Source: a virus. Taken from it: a DNA stretch of 64,000 nt. The notes under the pieces are model-generated. The model searched no databases, had not been told where the DNA came from, and saw only the letters and a program-made list of their open reading frames with translations. The stretch covers positions 1 to 64,000 of the IMG/VR virus record IMGVR_UViG_3300023174_000044, one strand, 5' to 3'. Within the stretch, counting starts at the first letter, position 1; each line of letters opens with the position of its first letter. The translations under genes and the position numbers were made by a program. Positions 63,265-64,000 of the stretch are shown here, piece after piece.

Positions 63265-64000
63265 TTTACTGGTCCTTGGTTCCACGAGATTCCAAATTTT
63301 TCATCGTCTCGAGCTTGATTAATTAATCTACTTACCACATGGTCGAATGCATCTAAGTATCCAACATCAGGTGGTAACGGTCTTATTGTTTTTTTAGAGT
63401 TAACAAATTCTTGCACTACAGTCTCTATACTACTATTAACTGTATTTCCAATTATGTATCTTTCAGCGCCCGGGCGATCTAAAAATCCACTTTCGTGATA
63501 TACATATACATCTCCCTTGACATCAACTGCCACAGCCACTTGAGGGAAGCTAGTTGGCACCATTTCTTTCCAGGAAATCATTGACAATGGTCCTGAATTT
63601 TTTCCATGTACCAGCGGTTCTAGTGCATATCCAAAATCCCAATGTGTAGTAGGCCATTTATTTGTTTTAAAATCTTTAATCAAATCAAAAATATCAACAA
63701 GATGCACTCTTTCTTCGTCGCTGATGATGCGAACATTTTGGCTAAAGTCTTCCCGCAATGTTACAAAATCTACAGGACGCTTGGTCCGTGAATTAATATA
63801 GTCAATAATGTTTATTAACTTAACAACATCCTTTGAGTGCCCAGGAAGTATAATCCAGTTAACTCCCACACGAACGTTGTCCGTTGAATTGATATACTCA
63901 ATGATATTTTCAACAATACGATGATAGCTTTCAGAATGGCGAGTCACTTTAAATGCACTTTGTTCATCAACCCCGTACAGACTAAAACGAACAGCATGAA
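63255..64000 (-). CDS. Radical SAM protein, C-terminal part (cut by window edge)
   Basis: The frame runs off the right edge; the first codons visible read HAVRFSLYGVDEQSAFKVTRH, a strand-turn-helix typical of the middle of a radical SAM barrel. The CX3CX2C motif would lie outside the window, so assignment is tentative. VGVNWIILPGHSKDV and VTLREDFSQNVRI are further barrel strands. A GTG at 63947 is not the start. It is coupled to the DegT gene (short overlap), so both may act on the same sugar or product. Confidence 0.6.
   Translation of the reverse strand, partial: HAVRFSLYGVDEQSAFKVTRHSESYHRIVENIIEYINSTDNVRVGVNWIILPGHSKDVVKLINIIDYINSRTKRPVDFVTLREDFSQNVRIISDEERVHLVDIFDLIKDFKTNKWPTTHWDFGYALEPLVHGKNSGPLSMISWKEMVPTSFPQVAVAVDVKGDVYVYHESGFLDRPGAERYIIGNTVNSSIETVVQEFVNSKKTIRPLPPDVGYLDAFDHVVSRLINQARDDEKFGISWNQGPVKCR

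Noticed and set aside
63255-63947. GTG at 63947 as the start of the right-edge gene
   Set aside because: The frame is open to the window edge and the upstream residues continue a radical SAM-like strand, so the gene is simply cut.
1-64000. CRISPR arrays, insertion sequences, rRNA and tRNA genes
   Set aside because: No repeat-spacer pattern, transposase, terminal inverted repeats or RNA gene core was seen by eye on either strand.

Overview
The window is part of the genome of a large T4-like myophage (Caudoviricetes) of an aquatic bacterium, not a bacterial chromosome. The evidence is a run of recognisable T4-type genes: the late sigma factor gp55, recombination nuclease subunits gp47 and gp46, and baseplate genes in T4 order (gp53-like, gp5-like hub/needle, gp25, gp6, then a giant protein in the gp7 position), with TATAAATA-type late promoters. 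Genes are packed with ATGA/TAATG overlaps and no tRNA or rRNA is visible. The host is unknown. A periplasmic binding protein of the TctC/Bug family, most expanded in Burkholderiales, makes a proteobacterial host plausible, but this is only an inference.

Layout. Positions 1-431 are non-coding with several compact hairpins. Positions 432-9266 (minus strand) form a replication/recombination block: gp55, gp47, then an adenylate-forming ligase and a TctC-like secreted protein inserted between gp47 and gp46, then gp46, an unknown 179-residue protein, a B12-type radical SAM protein and a GIY-YIG endonuclease. Positions 9383-38103 (plus strand) are the baseplate and tail block. It includes a 4760-residue protein that appears to hold a seven-bladed FG-GAP propeller and about twelve small beta-sandwich-like modules. 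A strong terminator at 38123-38150, overlapped by a sigma70-like promoter, closes this block.

Positions 38176-64000 are a dense accessory island that looks like a natural-product or glycan-decoration pathway carried by a phage. It holds glycosyltransferase-like proteins of several families, an SGNH hydrolase, a sulfotransferase-like protein, and five nearby radical SAM proteins with the cysteine-rich accessory segment on the N-terminal side. These are followed by an unknown protein and two near-identical 33-residue basic peptides flanking a 173-residue protein. Then come a NodU/CmcH-type carbamoyltransferase, a complete acyl/aryl-adenylating ligase, a flavin-dependent halogenase, an AGAT-type amidinotransferase, three more glycosyltransferase-like proteins, a DegT aminotransferase and the end of a further radical SAM protein cut by the window edge.

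Two hypotheses fit the island. The enzymes may build and decorate a surface glycan on the host or virion (sugar transfer, amination, sulfation, carbamoylation, deacylation). Alternatively they may make a modified small molecule or peptide, with the twin 33-residue peptides as candidate substrates or partners. The sequence cannot decide between them. A second genome-wide signal is that several genes without a Shine-Dalgarno sequence have a promoter hexamer or octamer only 4-9 nt before the start codon, suggesting leaderless mRNAs.
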